Notes: a model not told the origin generated them from the sequence alone. A stretch of DNA of 64,000 bases from Propionimicrobium lymphophilum DSM 4903 (GCF_000423485.1 NZ_AUIB01000008.1:27753-91752), one strand, 5' to 3'. Shown: positions 45,073 through 55,063, counted from the first letter of the stretch. Numbers and translations: made by a program.

Positions 45073-45842
45073 GCGAAATGGTAAAGGTAAGCGAGGTTCA
45101 CAAGTTTTTCGGTGACCTCCACGTTCTAAAAGGCATCGACCTTGATGTTGCTCACGGCGAGGTCTGCGTGGTGCTAGGGCCTTCGGGTTCCGGCAAGTCC
45201 ACGCTGATCCGTTGCATCAACGAGATGGAACAGATCGACGCCGGCCGCATTTGGGTTGATGGTGAGTTGATGGGCTATCGCGAAGAGGAAAAGAACGGTG
45301 AAAAGGTTCTTTACCGTCTTCGTGATGAGGATATCGCCAAGCAGCGCTCCCGGATCGGCATGGTCTTCCAGAAATTCAACCTGTTCCCACACATGACCGC
45401 CCTCGGCAACGTCATGGAGGCGCCCGTCCACGTTAAGAAAATGTCGAAGGATAAGGCCAAGGAGCTGGCAATCAAACAGCTGGAGAGGGTCGGCCTCGGT
45501 GATCGCGTCGATCACTATCCGTCGCAACTTTCCGGTGGTCAGCAGCAGCGCGTTGCTATTGCGCGAGCTCTCGCTATGGAGCCTGAGCTGATGCTCTTCG
45601 ACGAGCCGACTTCCGCTCTGGACCCTGAGCTGGTGGGGGAGGTCCTCGGCGTTATGCGTGAGCTAGCTGAGGATGGCATGACTATGATCGTCGTTACCCA
45701 TGAGATCGGTTTCGCTCGAGAGGTCGGAGACCAGTTGATCTTCATGGATCAGGGCTTGATCGTCGAACGAGGTAAGCCCCGTGACGTGATCGATAATCCG
45801 ACCCAGCCGAGGACCAAAGAGTTCTTCAGCAAGGTTCTTTAA
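45069..45842 (+). CDS. Amino acid ABC transporter ATP-binding protein
   Basis: A 257-residue GlnQ/HisP-type ATPase. Walker A GPSGSGKS is near residues 35-42, the signature LSGGQQQR near 157, and Walker [14 protein letters not shown] near 178; the switch histidine is in VTHEIGFA. A short insert of charged residues around 65-80 ([19 protein letters not shown]) is longer than in GlnQ. Last gene of the operon, followed by a strong hairpin. Confidence 0.94.
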   Translation: MSEMVKVSEVHKFFGDLHVLKGIDLDVAHGEVCVVLGPSGSGKSTLIRCINEMEQIDAGRIWVDGELMGYREEEKNGEKVLYRLRDEDIAKQRSRIGMVFQKFNLFPHMTALGNVMEAPVHVKKMSKDKAKELAIKQLERVGLGDRVDHYPSQLSGGQQQRVAIARALAMEPELMLFDEPTSALDPELVGEVLGVMRELAEDGMTMIVVTHEIGFAREVGDQLIFMDQGLIVERGKPRDVIDNPTQPRTKEFFSKVL

Positions 45843-45861
45843 AAAACTATTTGCAAATATG

Positions 45862-45894
45862 AAAATCGCCGCCTGATTAAGGGCGGCGATTTTC
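45862..45894. terminator. Bidirectional terminator between ABC operon and DedA-like gene
   Basis: AAAATCGCCGCC pairs with GGCGGCGATTTT across TGATTAAG. A-runs and T-runs on both sides make it work in either direction; the two genes converge on it. Confidence 0.88.
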
Positions 45895-46386
45895 TTAGTT
45901 CTGGGCAAGATGCTCTTGTTCGGCTACTTTGCGATTTCTTCTTACGAAAAGATAAATGAGCCCAGCAACGGCAACGGCAATGGTAATCGTCACTGCGGGT
46001 GACTTGTCCCAGGCCCAGCCGATCAGCCTGAATCCAACCATTCCTACAGTGGAATAGATAATCGCCCACAGAAGGCAACCGAGGATGTTGGCAGGCAGGT
46101 ATCGTCTCATGGGCATCTTCGCTGCTCCAGATGCAAGAAGAACGAGCGTTTGAAAACCTACCGTCGCAAAGCACAAAGCGACGATCGGAGCGCCATATCG
46201 GCAGATTAGATCTTGGGCTCTTCTATATCCCGCAGACTCGAGGTAGCTCGATAACAGCTCGGTTTTTGCAAAACCGGAAACCAGACCCCGACCGATCAGG
46301 TGGAATAGGTTAGATCGGAAGAAGACGATGACAAAGAGCGCGGCGAACAACACAGCCCAGGGCGCATCCCAGTCGAAAGGGTTCAC
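45895..46386 (-). CDS. DedA/VTT-domain membrane protein
   Basis: A 163-residue membrane protein with about four hydrophobic segments. The pattern RYGAPIVALCFATVGFQTLVLLASGAAKMPMRRYLPAN followed by G-x3-W and GMVGF fits the SNARE-associated/DedA (VTT) domain, though the usual F-x-P-x-R is not conserved. Some DedA proteins move polyprenyl or phospholipid carriers; no function is assigned here. GTG 46386 has AGGAGG 4 bases upstream on the minus strand, so I discard 36 extra N-terminal codons that would overlap the divergent gene. Confidence 0.7.
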   Translation of the reverse strand: MNPFDWDAPWAVLFAALFVIVFFRSNLFHLIGRGLVSGFAKTELLSSYLESAGYRRAQDLICRYGAPIVALCFATVGFQTLVLLASGAAKMPMRRYLPANILGCLLWAIIYSTVGMVGFRLIGWAWDKSPAVTITIAVAVAGLIYLFVRRNRKVAEQEHLAQN

Positions 46387-46481
46387 AAAACCTCCTCTGA
46401 ATAAGGCACACCTTAACCAATTGCTAAAGCCGAGACGAAAATAATTGATGGATGAATCTGGCCGTGCCATATACTTGCGGC

Positions 46482-47420
46482 GTGTTAAGCGCATTGAGCG
46501 GGTTCGCTACTATTTGGGCGATTGCCGGTGTCGGTTGGGTTTTGGCTCACATCGGCATCCTCGACAGGTCTGCTCAGGAGGCGCTAGCCAAGACGTCGTT
46601 TCGTGCGGGTCTGCCATGCCTTCTTTTCGCTTCTATGTATCGAGCCGATCTGGGGCGAATCTTTTCCTTCAATGTCTTGGCATCGGCAAGCGCGATAGTG
46701 CTGACAGCGCTCATCTATGTGGTCGTATCGCGATTGATCTGGAAGCCGAATCTCGGCCACGCTGTCATCGGCACGTTTGCGTCTAGCTACGTGAATGCGA
46801 ACAATATGGGCGTGCCTATAACGCTTGCGGTGATTGGTGATTCCAGCTGGGTGGCGCCCGTGCTTCTGGTTCAGGTGCTCCTACTCCAGCCTCTCGGACT
46901 TTCCATCTTGGATGCTCAACTGGTGAAGAAGAGCGGTCGCGAAGTTTCTAAACTGAGCTACCTGAGCCTGCCGTTCAAGAATCCGATGACGATCGGTGTG
47001 CTTTTAGGGATTTTGAGCAATATCGTCAAGATCGAGTACCCCAGCGCATTGCTGAGAACCGTCGAGATCTTAGGAGATTTCTCCGTGCCAGCGATGCTGA
47101 TTGCTTTTGGTGTCTCCCTGCGGATAGGTCCCATCCCAGGAAGGCAAAATGCTGGCGAGACCTGGTTCATCGCGACACTAAAGACAGTTGTCATGCCTTT
47201 GGTGGCGGCACTTTTGTCAATCTTTGTGTTCAAGCTCGACTCTGTAACAACTCTTGCTGTGACGGTCATGGCAGGTCTACCGTGTGCCCAGAACGTGTTT
47301 GTTTTCGCCATGCGCGGCAAAGAGTCCGTGACCATGGCTCGCGACGCGATTTTCATCACCTCATTCGCCTGTATACCCGTGATCACAATCTTCGCAACGG
47401 TGCTACATGCCGTGTACTGA
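46482..47420 (+). CDS. AEC (auxin efflux carrier) family transporter
   Basis: A 312-residue membrane protein with about ten helices and the ANNMGVP motif near residue 105, typical of the AEC/BASS-like permeases. Bacterial members export or import organic acids such as malate or malonate; substrate unknown here. TATACT (46470-46475) ends 6 bases before GTG 46482, with TTGATG at 46445, so I prefer this leaderless start over ATG 46452, which lies inside the promoter. Confidence 0.82.
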   Translation: MLSALSGFATIWAIAGVGWVLAHIGILDRSAQEALAKTSFRAGLPCLLFASMYRADLGRIFSFNVLASASAIVLTALIYVVVSRLIWKPNLGHAVIGTFASSYVNANNMGVPITLAVIGDSSWVAPVLLVQVLLLQPLGLSILDAQLVKKSGREVSKLSYLSLPFKNPMTIGVLLGILSNIVKIEYPSALLRTVEILGDFSVPAMLIAFGVSLRIGPIPGRQNAGETWFIATLKTVVMPLVAALLSIFVFKLDSVTTLAVTVMAGLPCAQNVFVFAMRGKESVTMARDAIFITSFACIPVITIFATVLHAVY

Positions 47421-47509
47421 GATAAGACTCGGATCTTGATTTTGGCAATTAATGCAATCCTTTACCGCAGGCACTGTTATTGAATTGTGATCAGTAATAG
47501 CCTGAAGAT

Positions 47510-49960
47510 ATGTCAAGGGTTGAAAAATTCACAAAGCAAGAATTGCTCGCTGTCGATGCTTGGTGGCGGGCAAACATGTACCTGAGCGTGGGGCAGATTT
47601 ATCTGCAAGAAAACCCGCTTCTGCGGCGCCCGCTTAGCGCCGATGATATTAAGCCGAGGTTGCTTGGTCACTGGGGAACCAGTGCCGGTCTCGGCTTTAT
47701 TTATGCCCACTTGAATCGACTGATAAAGAAGACAGGCCAGTCAACGATATACATCGCCGGGCCAGGCCACGGCGGCCCCGCATTGGTTGGTGCCTCTTAT
47801 CTCGAGGGTACGTATTCCGACTGCTTCCCTAAAGTGACTCAAGACTTTAGCGGGATGCGTCGACTGTTCAGGCAGTTCAGCGCGCCCGGAGGCATTCCGT
47901 CGCACTGTTCCGTTACGACCCCCGGTTCGATTCACGAAGGCGGTGAGCTCGGATATGCGTTATCGCACGCATTCGGTGCAGTGTTCGACAATCCGGACCT
48001 TCTGGTGGCTGCCGTCGTCGGAGACGGCGAGGCGGAAACCGGTCCGCTAGAGGGCAGCTGGAAGGGCATTAGCTTCCTAAATCCCGTACACGATGGTGCG
48101 GTGCTGCCGATCCTGCATCTCAATGGCGCAAAGATCGCTAGCCCGAGCGTTCTTTCGCGAAAAGATCCCGACGAGGTGACGAGCCTGTTCGAGGGTCACG
48201 GATACGAAGTCGTCTGGGTAGAGGGCGACGACCTGCCGTGGATGCACGAGAGGTTTGCGGCGGCGTTGGCTTACTGCTACGACCGGATTAAGGACATTCA
48301 GGAATCTGCTCGCCAAGGTAACTGGGACGGATCTCGTCCGATTTGGCCGATGATCATTCTGCGTACGCCTAAGGGCTGGACGGGTCCGCACCAGGTGGAC
48401 GGTAAAACGGTTGAGGGCACGTGGCGTGCTCACCAGGTACCGCTGTCAGGTGTCAAGCAGGATCCCGATCATCTAAAGCTCCTCGAGGAGTGGATGCGCT
48501 CGTACAAGATCGAGGAATTGTTTAATGAAGATGGGTCGCCCAGCGAGCTTGTCGAATCGAACAACCCCGAGGGTGATCTTCGGATGTCCGCAAATCCGCA
48601 CGCTAACGGTGGATTGTTGACGAAGGACCTCAACCTGCCTGACTTCAAGCAGTACGCCGTTGAGGTGACGCCGGAGACTAGGGCGAGTGACCGACTCGAA
48701 TCGACTCGAAAGCTCGGAGAGTTCCTGCGCGATATCTACCGGGACAATCCTGATAACTTCAGGCTGTTTTGCCCGGATGAGACAAATTCGAACCGTCTTG
48801 GAGCAGTATTTGACGTGTCCGACCGCACCTTCATGGAGCGCGTAAACGTCATCGACGAGAAGCTCAGCCCGCAGGGCCGCGTAATGGAAGTGCTTTCTGA
48901 GCACAACTGCCACGGTTGGCTCGATGGCTACAACTTGACTGGCCGGCACGGAATGTTCGCCAGCTACGAGGCATTCGGAATGGTTTCCGCGTCCATGACT
49001 ATGCAGGCCGCTAAGTGGCTGCAAGAGGCCAACGCTCTCGACTGGCGAGCCAAGGTGCCGAGCACCAATATTTTGCTCAGCTCAACCTGCTGGCGTAACG
49101 ACCACAACGGTTTCAGCCATCAAGCTCCGGAACTTCTGCAGATCGTGTTGAACATGCGCGGTGAGGTGGGCAGGATTTACTTGCCGCCGGACGCCAACAG
49201 CCTGCTTGCCGTCAGCGACCACGTGTTCCGCACTAAGAACTTGGTTAACTTGATCGTCCAAGATAAGCAGCCTCAGCCGCAGTGGTTGAGCATGGACGAT
49301 GCCATCGAGCATTGCAACCGTGGCTACGGTATCTGGGATTGGGCTGGCAGCGAGGGGCTCGGCGACGAGGATCCTGACATCGTCGTTGCCTGCGCAGGCG
49401 ATGTTGTGACCATGGAAGCGGTTGCTGCGGCTGAGATTGTTAAGACCGTGTGCCCGCAGATCAAGATCAGGTTCGTTAACGTCGTTAACCTGACCAGTCT
49501 CTACAGGCCTAAGGACCACCCTAGCGGCATGAGTACCCAGCACTTTAAGGATCTGTTCACCGACGACGTCGATGTAATCTTCGCCTTCCACGGTTATCCG
49601 GGCGCTATCCACCAGCTGGTGCATGGCCGTCCCGATGCGGATCGCTTCCGCGCTCGTGGCTTCAAGGAGCAGGGCACCACGACGACACCGTTCGACATGG
49701 TGGTTCGTAACGAAATCGATCGTTACCACTTGGTGATGGACATCCTCAATAACGCTAAGAGGGTGCCTGATAACGCGATCAAGCTGTACCGCTGGTGCGA
49801 GTCGCAGCTTGCTCGTCACCAGGAGTACATCGTGGAGCATCTGGAGGATATGCCCGAGGTCCGAAACTGGAAACTCGGCAGTTTTGAGGCTCCTGATCTG
49901 GATGCCAACCCGAACCATAGCGAGGCGCACGTAGCGCGTCCTCCGCTGCCTGACCGCTAG
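47510..49960 (+). CDS. xfp: Xylulose-5-phosphate/fructose-6-phosphate phosphoketolase
   Basis: An 816-residue thiamine diphosphate enzyme that splits xylulose-5-P or fructose-6-P to acetyl phosphate plus glyceraldehyde-3-P or erythrose-4-P. GPGHGGPA near residue 85, VVGDGEAETGPLEGSW near 168 and the SSTCWRNDHNGFSHQ segment near 525 are family signatures. It supports a bifid-shunt-type or pentose phosphoketolase route to acetate and ATP. TAGCCT (47498-47503) ends 6 bases before the ATG, so the message is probably leaderless. It stands alone; no acetate kinase or transaldolase gene is nearby. Confidence 0.96.
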   Translation: MSRVEKFTKQELLAVDAWWRANMYLSVGQIYLQENPLLRRPLSADDIKPRLLGHWGTSAGLGFIYAHLNRLIKKTGQSTIYIAGPGHGGPALVGASYLEGTYSDCFPKVTQDFSGMRRLFRQFSAPGGIPSHCSVTTPGSIHEGGELGYALSHAFGAVFDNPDLLVAAVVGDGEAETGPLEGSWKGISFLNPVHDGAVLPILHLNGAKIASPSVLSRKDPDEVTSLFEGHGYEVVWVEGDDLPWMHERFAAALAYCYDRIKDIQESARQGNWDGSRPIWPMIILRTPKGWTGPHQVDGKTVEGTWRAHQVPLSGVKQDPDHLKLLEEWMRSYKIEELFNEDGSPSELVESNNPEGDLRMSANPHANGGLLTKDLNLPDFKQYAVEVTPETRASDRLESTRKLGEFLRDIYRDNPDNFRLFCPDETNSNRLGAVFDVSDRTFMERVNVIDEKLSPQGRVMEVLSEHNCHGWLDGYNLTGRHGMFASYEAFGMVSASMTMQAAKWLQEANALDWRAKVPSTNILLSSTCWRNDHNGFSHQAPELLQIVLNMRGEVGRIYLPPDANSLLAVSDHVFRTKNLVNLIVQDKQPQPQWLSMDDAIEHCNRGYGIWDWAGSEGLGDEDPDIVVACAGDVVTMEAVAAAEIVKTVCPQIKIRFVNVVNLTSLYRPKDHPSGMSTQHFKDLFTDDVDVIFAFHGYPGAIHQLVHGRPDADRFRARGFKEQGTTTTPFDMVVRNEIDRYHLVMDILNNAKRVPDNAIKLYRWCESQLARHQEYIVEHLEDMPEVRNWKLGSFEAPDLDANPNHSEAHVARPPLPDR

Positions 49961-49966
49961 AAAGAA

Positions 49967-50007
49967 GCGTGATAAGTGGGGCCTCGAGGGGCTCCACTTC
50001 TCACGTC
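49967..50007 (+). terminator. Hairpin after xfp
   Basis: GCGTGA-TAAGTGG pairs with CCACTT-CTCACG around a GC-rich core, 41 bases in all, 7 bases past the xfp stop. No T-run follows on the plus strand, so it may be an RNA 3' end stabiliser rather than a strict terminator. Confidence 0.5.
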
Positions 50008-50019
50008 TAGCCAAAAAAA

Positions 50020-50140
50020 TTTGCCAAACTCAACGCTCAAATTCCGGAGCTTGTCTTTCAAAATGATGAATAAGGCTCTGACTGGGGCATTCGCGAAATC
50101 TCAAGGGTGTTGAGAATCTATTCAGGTGAGTTTGGCAGAA
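50020..50140. repeat. Inverted-repeat-bounded element, copy 2
   Basis: TGCCAAACTCA (50022-50032) and TGAGTTTGGCA (50127-50137) are perfect 11-bp inverted termini. The first 15 bases from TGCCAAACTCAACGC are identical to copy 1 at 15012; the interior differs but the length is nearly the same. It lies between the converging xfp and thrB, with the thrB stop 9 bases past its right end. A7 and A5 runs flank it, a possible target duplication. Confidence 0.65.
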
Positions 50141-50148
50141 AAATCAAG

Positions 50149-51051
50149 TTACTGAATTTTTGCGCCCTCAGTGTCGATCCCTGGGGTAAGCATCCGCCAG
50201 CCGTCCGCGCTTGCAGCTTTCGCGGCGTCCTCGTCGACCTCGCCGAGCACCAACACGGTGGGGCCGGCCCCGGAGATGACGGCCGGGTGGCCCCCGGCGC
50301 GGAGCCGGTCGATCAGTTTCATGGTTTCGGGCAGCACGCCACGACGGTAGTCCTGGTGCAGCCTGTCCTCGGTGCCTTCCATAAGCAGGTCGCGTCGCCC
50401 ATTTAGCGCGAGCATCAGCACCGCGGCCCGGCAAGTATTGAAAACCGCGTCCTCTCGGGGAATCGAGTTCGGCAGCACCGCACGAGCTTTTTCCGTTGCC
50501 AGACGCAATCCGATAGGGGGTGCGAAGAGCGTCACGGGCTGCGTGGCATCGACGGGCATGGGTGCGGATTGGGGCTTACCCTTGTCGTCCATCCAGGCAA
50601 CCGTCGCGCCGCCGAAAACTGCAGGCGCCACGTTGTCAGGATGTCCTTCGAATGCGGTGGCGATGGAGAAGATCGTGTGGTCGTCAAGGCTGGATTCGTC
50701 TTCCGCGAAGCCGCGGGCAAGCATCAGGCCCGCGACGATCGCCGCAGCCGAAGAACCGAGCCCCCCTCCCTGCGGGATTCGGTTGGTGCAGTGCAGCTCG
50801 AAGCCGCTCTGGTGCAGTCCAGCTGTTTCTAGGCCGACTCGCAGAGTGCGCACGATCAGGTTTCCGTCGTCGCCGGGGACGCTGGCTCCTGCGCCTTCGT
50901 CCTTGGCGTAGACACGGGTGTGTCCGGAAATGGGACGCGCGGTTACCTCGTCGTAATAGCGAAATGCCATTCCGAACGAGTCGAAACCGGGACCCATGTT
51001 TGCCGTCGTGGCTGGGACCCTAACCTTGACCGTGGTGTCTTTGACCTGCAT
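50149..51051 (-). CDS. thrB: Homoserine kinase
   Basis: A 300-residue GHMP kinase that phosphorylates homoserine in threonine synthesis. The N-terminal VRVPATTANMGPGFDSFG and the ATP loop GGGLGSSAAAIVAG near residue 90 are diagnostic; GAGPTVLVL near the end is the third motif. TAATGT (minus strand, 51065-51060) ends 8 bases before ATG 51051, so translation is leaderless and the upstream ATG at 51063, which overlaps that box, is excluded. hom and thrC are not adjacent, unlike in most actinobacteria. Confidence 0.94.
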   Translation of the reverse strand: MQVKDTTVKVRVPATTANMGPGFDSFGMAFRYYDEVTARPISGHTRVYAKDEGAGASVPGDDGNLIVRTLRVGLETAGLHQSGFELHCTNRIPQGGGLGSSAAAIVAGLMLARGFAEDESSLDDHTIFSIATAFEGHPDNVAPAVFGGATVAWMDDKGKPQSAPMPVDATQPVTLFAPPIGLRLATEKARAVLPNSIPREDAVFNTCRAAVLMLALNGRRDLLMEGTEDRLHQDYRRGVLPETMKLIDRLRAGGHPAVISGAGPTVLVLGEVDEDAAKAASADGWRMLTPGIDTEGAKIQ

Positions 51052-51124
51052 AGAAGCCCACATTACAGGTGGTATGGCGCATATGGAACGAACGTGTTGC
51101 CTGTTGGTTTAGGCTAGATGGGAT

Positions 51125-54100
51125 ATGTCTGAGCCAACAATCGATTTTCCGGCACTGCCGATCAGTTCCCACGTTGACGAGATAGTGGGGCTGTTGAGGG
51201 AGCATCCCGTCATCGTTGTGGCCGGTGAGACCGGTTCGGGTAAAACCACTCAGCTGCCAAAGATGTGTTTGCTCGCTGGCAGGCAGAGCATCGGGCACAC
51301 TCAGCCCAGGCGGATAGCCGCTAGGAGCGTTGCCGAGCGAATCGCTGAAGAAACCGGCACGAACCTGGGGCAGCTAGTTGGCTATCAGGTAAGGTTCACT
51401 CGCCAGACCGGTGCCGATACCCGGATCAAGCTCATGACCGACGGAATCTTGTTAAACGAGATCACCCACGATCGAGATCTTCGAAAATACGACACGATAA
51501 TCATTGACGAGGCGCACGAGCGAAGCCTGAACATCGATTTCCTACTCGGATACCTAAAACAGCTTTTGGCTAGGCGTGACGATCTAAAGGTGATCATCAC
51601 ATCGGCGACAATCGACACAGCTCGGTTTTCGAAACATTTTGGTGACGCCCCGATCGTTGAGGTTTCCGGACGCGGTTATCCGGTCGAAATTCGTTACCGT
51701 CCGCTGGCTCGTGATGGCCAAGAAATTGAGCAGTCCGAGGGCATAGTCGAGGCGGTCCGCGAACTCATCGGCGTTGGCCGTGGCGACATCCTGGTTTTCT
51801 GTTCGGGGGAGCGCGAGATTCGCGACGCGCAAGATGCGATTGATGACGCGATCACCGCTAAACGGCTTGCTCCGATGGAAGTTTTGCCGCTTCACTCCAG
51901 GCTCTCCGCCGTGGAACAGCATCGGATTTTCCAGTCCCACAGGGGACGGCGAATCGTGATATCTACGAACATCGCAGAAACCTCCCTGACGGTGCCGGGA
52001 ATTAGATACGTCATTGATGCCGGAACTGCGCGTATCTCCCGCTATTCCGCAAGGACCAAGGTGCAGCGCCTGCCAATCGAGCCGATTAGCCAGGCGTCCG
52101 CGAATCAGCGGGCAGGCCGCTGCGGCCGTGTCGCACCCGGCGTGGCAATTCGGCTATACAGCGAAGAGGATTTTGCGGCTCGTGACGAATTCACCGAGCC
52201 GGAGATCCTTCGCACTAATCTTGCTTCGGTAATCCTCCAGATGGCCAAGGCCAGGTTGGGAGACATTGAGAATTTCCCGTTCGTTGAGGCTCCGGATTCC
52301 TCTCAAATCGCCGACGGCGTTCGACTGCTCGACGAACTCGGAGCCCTTGCTAAGCGCAAGCCGACCAGGCTGACTCGTGTCGGACACGCGCTCGCCGAAC
52401 TTCCGATCGACCCGAAGCTGGGCAGGATGCTAATCGAGGCGTCCAGGCGCGATTGCCTAAAGGAAGTACTGATAGTGGTTTCTTTCTTGGGCATTCAGGA
52501 CATTCGTGAACGGCCGGCGGAGCAGCGCGAGCAAGCAGATCAGCTTCACGCCAGGTTCTTTTCCGATGCGGCAATGGATCAGCCTCTTGCGGGCGACAAA
52601 AAACAAAAAGAGCACGTCGATTACGGTCAGGCGAAAGCAGGTGAGCCGCTGCGCTTCACCGTGCACACTTCTAAGACTGAGCGCGCCCGGGCGATGAACG
52701 CAAAAAAGGTGAAAGCTAAGGCCCAACCCGGCGGCGACAGCGGAGGAGACATAATCGCGATCCTTCGCATGTGGGGCTACTTGAAGGTCAAACGCAAGGA
52801 GCTTTCCGGAAATCAGTTTCGTAAACTTTGCCGCAACGAATTCTTGAACTTTATGCGCACCCGAGAGTGGCAAGACCTGCACACTCAACTTGGTCAGATC
52901 TGCAAGTCGCTGAAGATGAAGAAGAACGATAAACCAGCCTCTTACGACAAGGTGATCATCAGCGCTCTTTCGGGACTGCTGGGAAATATCGGATTCCAGC
53001 TGCCCCGGCCTGAAAAACCAAAAACCGGAAAGCGGCTCAGACGTCCATTAACTGAATTCCAGGGCGCGAGGGGAGCCAAGTTCGCCATCCAGCCGGGCTC
53101 AGCTCTGGCCAAGAATCCTCCGCAGTTGGTGGTGGCTGTGGAGTTGGTTGAGACTTCTAGGTTGTGGGCGAGGACGGTCGAAGAGATTCAGCCTGAGTGG
53201 GTTGAGCAGATCGGCGGGCACTTGTTGAAGCGAAATTACACGGAACCGCATTTCGCCGCTAGCCGCAATAACGTCGTGGCAAGGGAACGTGCAACCCTGC
53301 TTGGTGTGCCGATTTTCGCCGACAGATTGGTGAATTTCGGTCGGATAGACCCTGCAGAGGCGCGAAAGATTTTCATCCAGACTGGCATCGTAGAGGGTGA
53401 GTGGCGCCCGGACGATCGATACGCTAACCACGACTTCCTTAGGCACAATCGAGCCGTGCTTGCGGAAGCGGATGAGATCGTCGACCGGACTCGTGGCAGC
53501 GGAATTTTCGTCGACGATCGAGATATTTTCGAGTTCTACGACGTGCGCTTGCCAAGCGACGTCAACTCCCAGTCCACTTTCGACAAGTGGTGGAAGAAGT
53601 ATCCCGATAAGACATTCCTCGAGTTTGATATCGACCTGTTCGCAGAAGAGGAAGACATTGCGTCCGCTCGCGAGCAGTTCCCGGACAGGTGGCAGTTCGG
53701 CGCCCTTAATTTGCCGGTCAGCTACGAGTTCGCTCCTGGAGCCGGCAGGGATGGCGTCTCGGTAAAAATGCCACTCGCGCAGTTGAACCAGATCTCTCCG
53801 GAACCGTTCTCGTGGCAGGTGCCTGGGCTTCGCCTAGAGCTGGCGACGGAACTGATCAGGCATTTGCCTAAGCAGGTTCGCACGCAATTTGTTCCTGCAC
53901 CAGATCATGCGCGTGCCGCATTAACTTGGCTCGAGGAGAACGGGGCGGATAGAACCAAACGTTTTTGCGACGAGCTGGGACGCGCGCTATTTGCACTGAA
54001 CGGTGTTGCAGTCGACTCTAATGATTGGAACCCGTCCAAGGTGCCCGACCACCTGCAGGTCGGGTTCGAGGTGACCAGGCCCGGACGAGACGCCGTCTAC

Positions 54101-55018
54101 AGTAACGATCTGGGCGAGCTGCGCAAAGATCTTGCCGTTCAGGTTGCAAAAACGATTAACAAGGTGGCACCTAAGTCACAGAAGTCGGATAGTTGGACTT
54201 TCGGCGATATTCCCCAAACCAAAAAGGTCAAGCGTTCGGGCATCACCGCGATTGGATATCCTGCGCTTCGCGACTTCGGCTCTAACGTTGGGCAGGTGCT
54301 CGAGGAGACTGAGGAGCGACAGCGGACGACTCACTCTAGGGGAGTGCGGCGTCTTCTTCAGCTGGTCAATCCGGACCCGACACGCTGGGCGGTTTCAAGG
54401 ATGCGTAACGACCAGAAGCTGGCGCTGCCGTCCAGCCCGTACGACTCGATGCAGGATCTGCTGACGGACGCCTGGTTGAAGGCGGCTGGGCAGGCGGCGG
54501 AGGCGCACGGCGGGTTGTTGGTCTGGAACGAGAAGGATTTCGACAGGCTGGCCTTAGAAGTTCGCAAGGAACAGGCGGACCAGATGGTCAGAGTGGTGGA
54601 CGTGGCTGCGAAGGTCTGCGAGTTGGCCGCTCAGGTTCGCGTTCAAGCTGCGGAGAGTTCAATCGGTGACGAGATATTACAGCAGCTTCAGGACCTGTAC
54701 TTTCCTGGGTTTATCTCGTTCATTAGAGATCCCTGGTATCGGCAGCTGCCTAAGTATCTTCAAGCGATGCTTTCGCGGATGAGTTCGTATACTGTGAACC
54801 CGAATAGGGATGTGCAAAATTCGAATGTCATCTATTCGTTACTAGACGAATACGATGCGCTTTGTGACCGCCTGCCCGCCGGGCCGATTCCCGATGAGGT
54901 GGACGATATCGCCTTCATGATCGAGGAGTTGCGCGTGCAATTCTTTGCGCAACAGCTCGGCACTGCGGTTCCGGTTTCAGCTAAACGAATCAGGAACAAA
55001 ATATCGCAAATCTTATAA
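51125..55018 (+). CDS. hrpA: ATP-dependent RNA helicase HrpA
   Basis: A 1297-residue DEAH-box helicase. Walker A GETGSGKT is at residues 34-41, DEAH at 128-131, SAT near 160 and QRAGRCGRV near 325. Helicase-associated and OB-fold-like domains follow, then the long HrpA-specific C-terminal half (DUF3418, from about 700). In E. coli HrpA resolves stalled ribosomes and processes mRNA. TAGGCT (51109-51114) lies 10 bases before the ATG, a near-leaderless start. It is divergent from thrB and overlaps a predicted minus-strand terminator at its end. Confidence 0.95.
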   Translation: MSEPTIDFPALPISSHVDEIVGLLREHPVIVVAGETGSGKTTQLPKMCLLAGRQSIGHTQPRRIAARSVAERIAEETGTNLGQLVGYQVRFTRQTGADTRIKLMTDGILLNEITHDRDLRKYDTIIIDEAHERSLNIDFLLGYLKQLLARRDDLKVIITSATIDTARFSKHFGDAPIVEVSGRGYPVEIRYRPLARDGQEIEQSEGIVEAVRELIGVGRGDILVFCSGEREIRDAQDAIDDAITAKRLAPMEVLPLHSRLSAVEQHRIFQSHRGRRIVISTNIAETSLTVPGIRYVIDAGTARISRYSARTKVQRLPIEPISQASANQRAGRCGRVAPGVAIRLYSEEDFAARDEFTEPEILRTNLASVILQMAKARLGDIENFPFVEAPDSSQIADGVRLLDELGALAKRKPTRLTRVGHALAELPIDPKLGRMLIEASRRDCLKEVLIVVSFLGIQDIRERPAEQREQADQLHARFFSDAAMDQPLAGDKKQKEHVDYGQAKAGEPLRFTVHTSKTERARAMNAKKVKAKAQPGGDSGGDIIAILRMWGYLKVKRKELSGNQFRKLCRNEFLNFMRTREWQDLHTQLGQICKSLKMKKNDKPASYDKVIISALSGLLGNIGFQLPRPEKPKTGKRLRRPLTEFQGARGAKFAIQPGSALAKNPPQLVVAVELVETSRLWARTVEEIQPEWVEQIGGHLLKRNYTEPHFAASRNNVVARERATLLGVPIFADRLVNFGRIDPAEARKIFIQTGIVEGEWRPDDRYANHDFLRHNRAVLAEADEIVDRTRGSGIFVDDRDIFEFYDVRLPSDVNSQSTFDKWWKKYPDKTFLEFDIDLFAEEEDIASAREQFPDRWQFGALNLPVSYEFAPGAGRDGVSVKMPLAQLNQISPEPFSWQVPGLRLELATELIRHLPKQVRTQFVPAPDHARAALTWLEENGADRTKRFCDELGRALFALNGVAVDSNDWNPSKVPDHLQVGFEVTRPGRDAVYSNDLGELRKDLAVQVAKTINKVAPKSQKSDSWTFGDIPQTKKVKRSGITAIGYPALRDFGSNVGQVLEETEERQRTTHSRGVRRLLQLVNPDPTRWAVSRMRNDQKLALPSSPYDSMQDLLTDAWLKAAGQAAEAHGGLLVWNEKDFDRLALEVRKEQADQMVRVVDVAAKVCELAAQVRVQAAESSIGDEILQQLQDLYFPGFISFIRDPWYRQLPKYLQAMLSRMSSYTVNPNRDVQNSNVIYSLLDEYDALCDRLPAGPIPDEVDDIAFMIEELRVQFFAQQLGTAVPVSAKRIRNKISQIL

Positions 55019-55037
55019 AAAGCAACAAAAGCTGCTT
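55014..55037 (-). terminator. Probable terminator of tRNA-Ile2
   Basis: On the minus strand AAGCAGC pairs with GTTGCTT (one G-U) around TTTT, followed by TTTATAAG. It lies about 27 bases beyond the tRNA 3' end and overlaps the end of hrpA. Confidence 0.55.
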
Positions 55038-55063
55038 CAAAAAGTGGATTTTGAGGAGGATAG

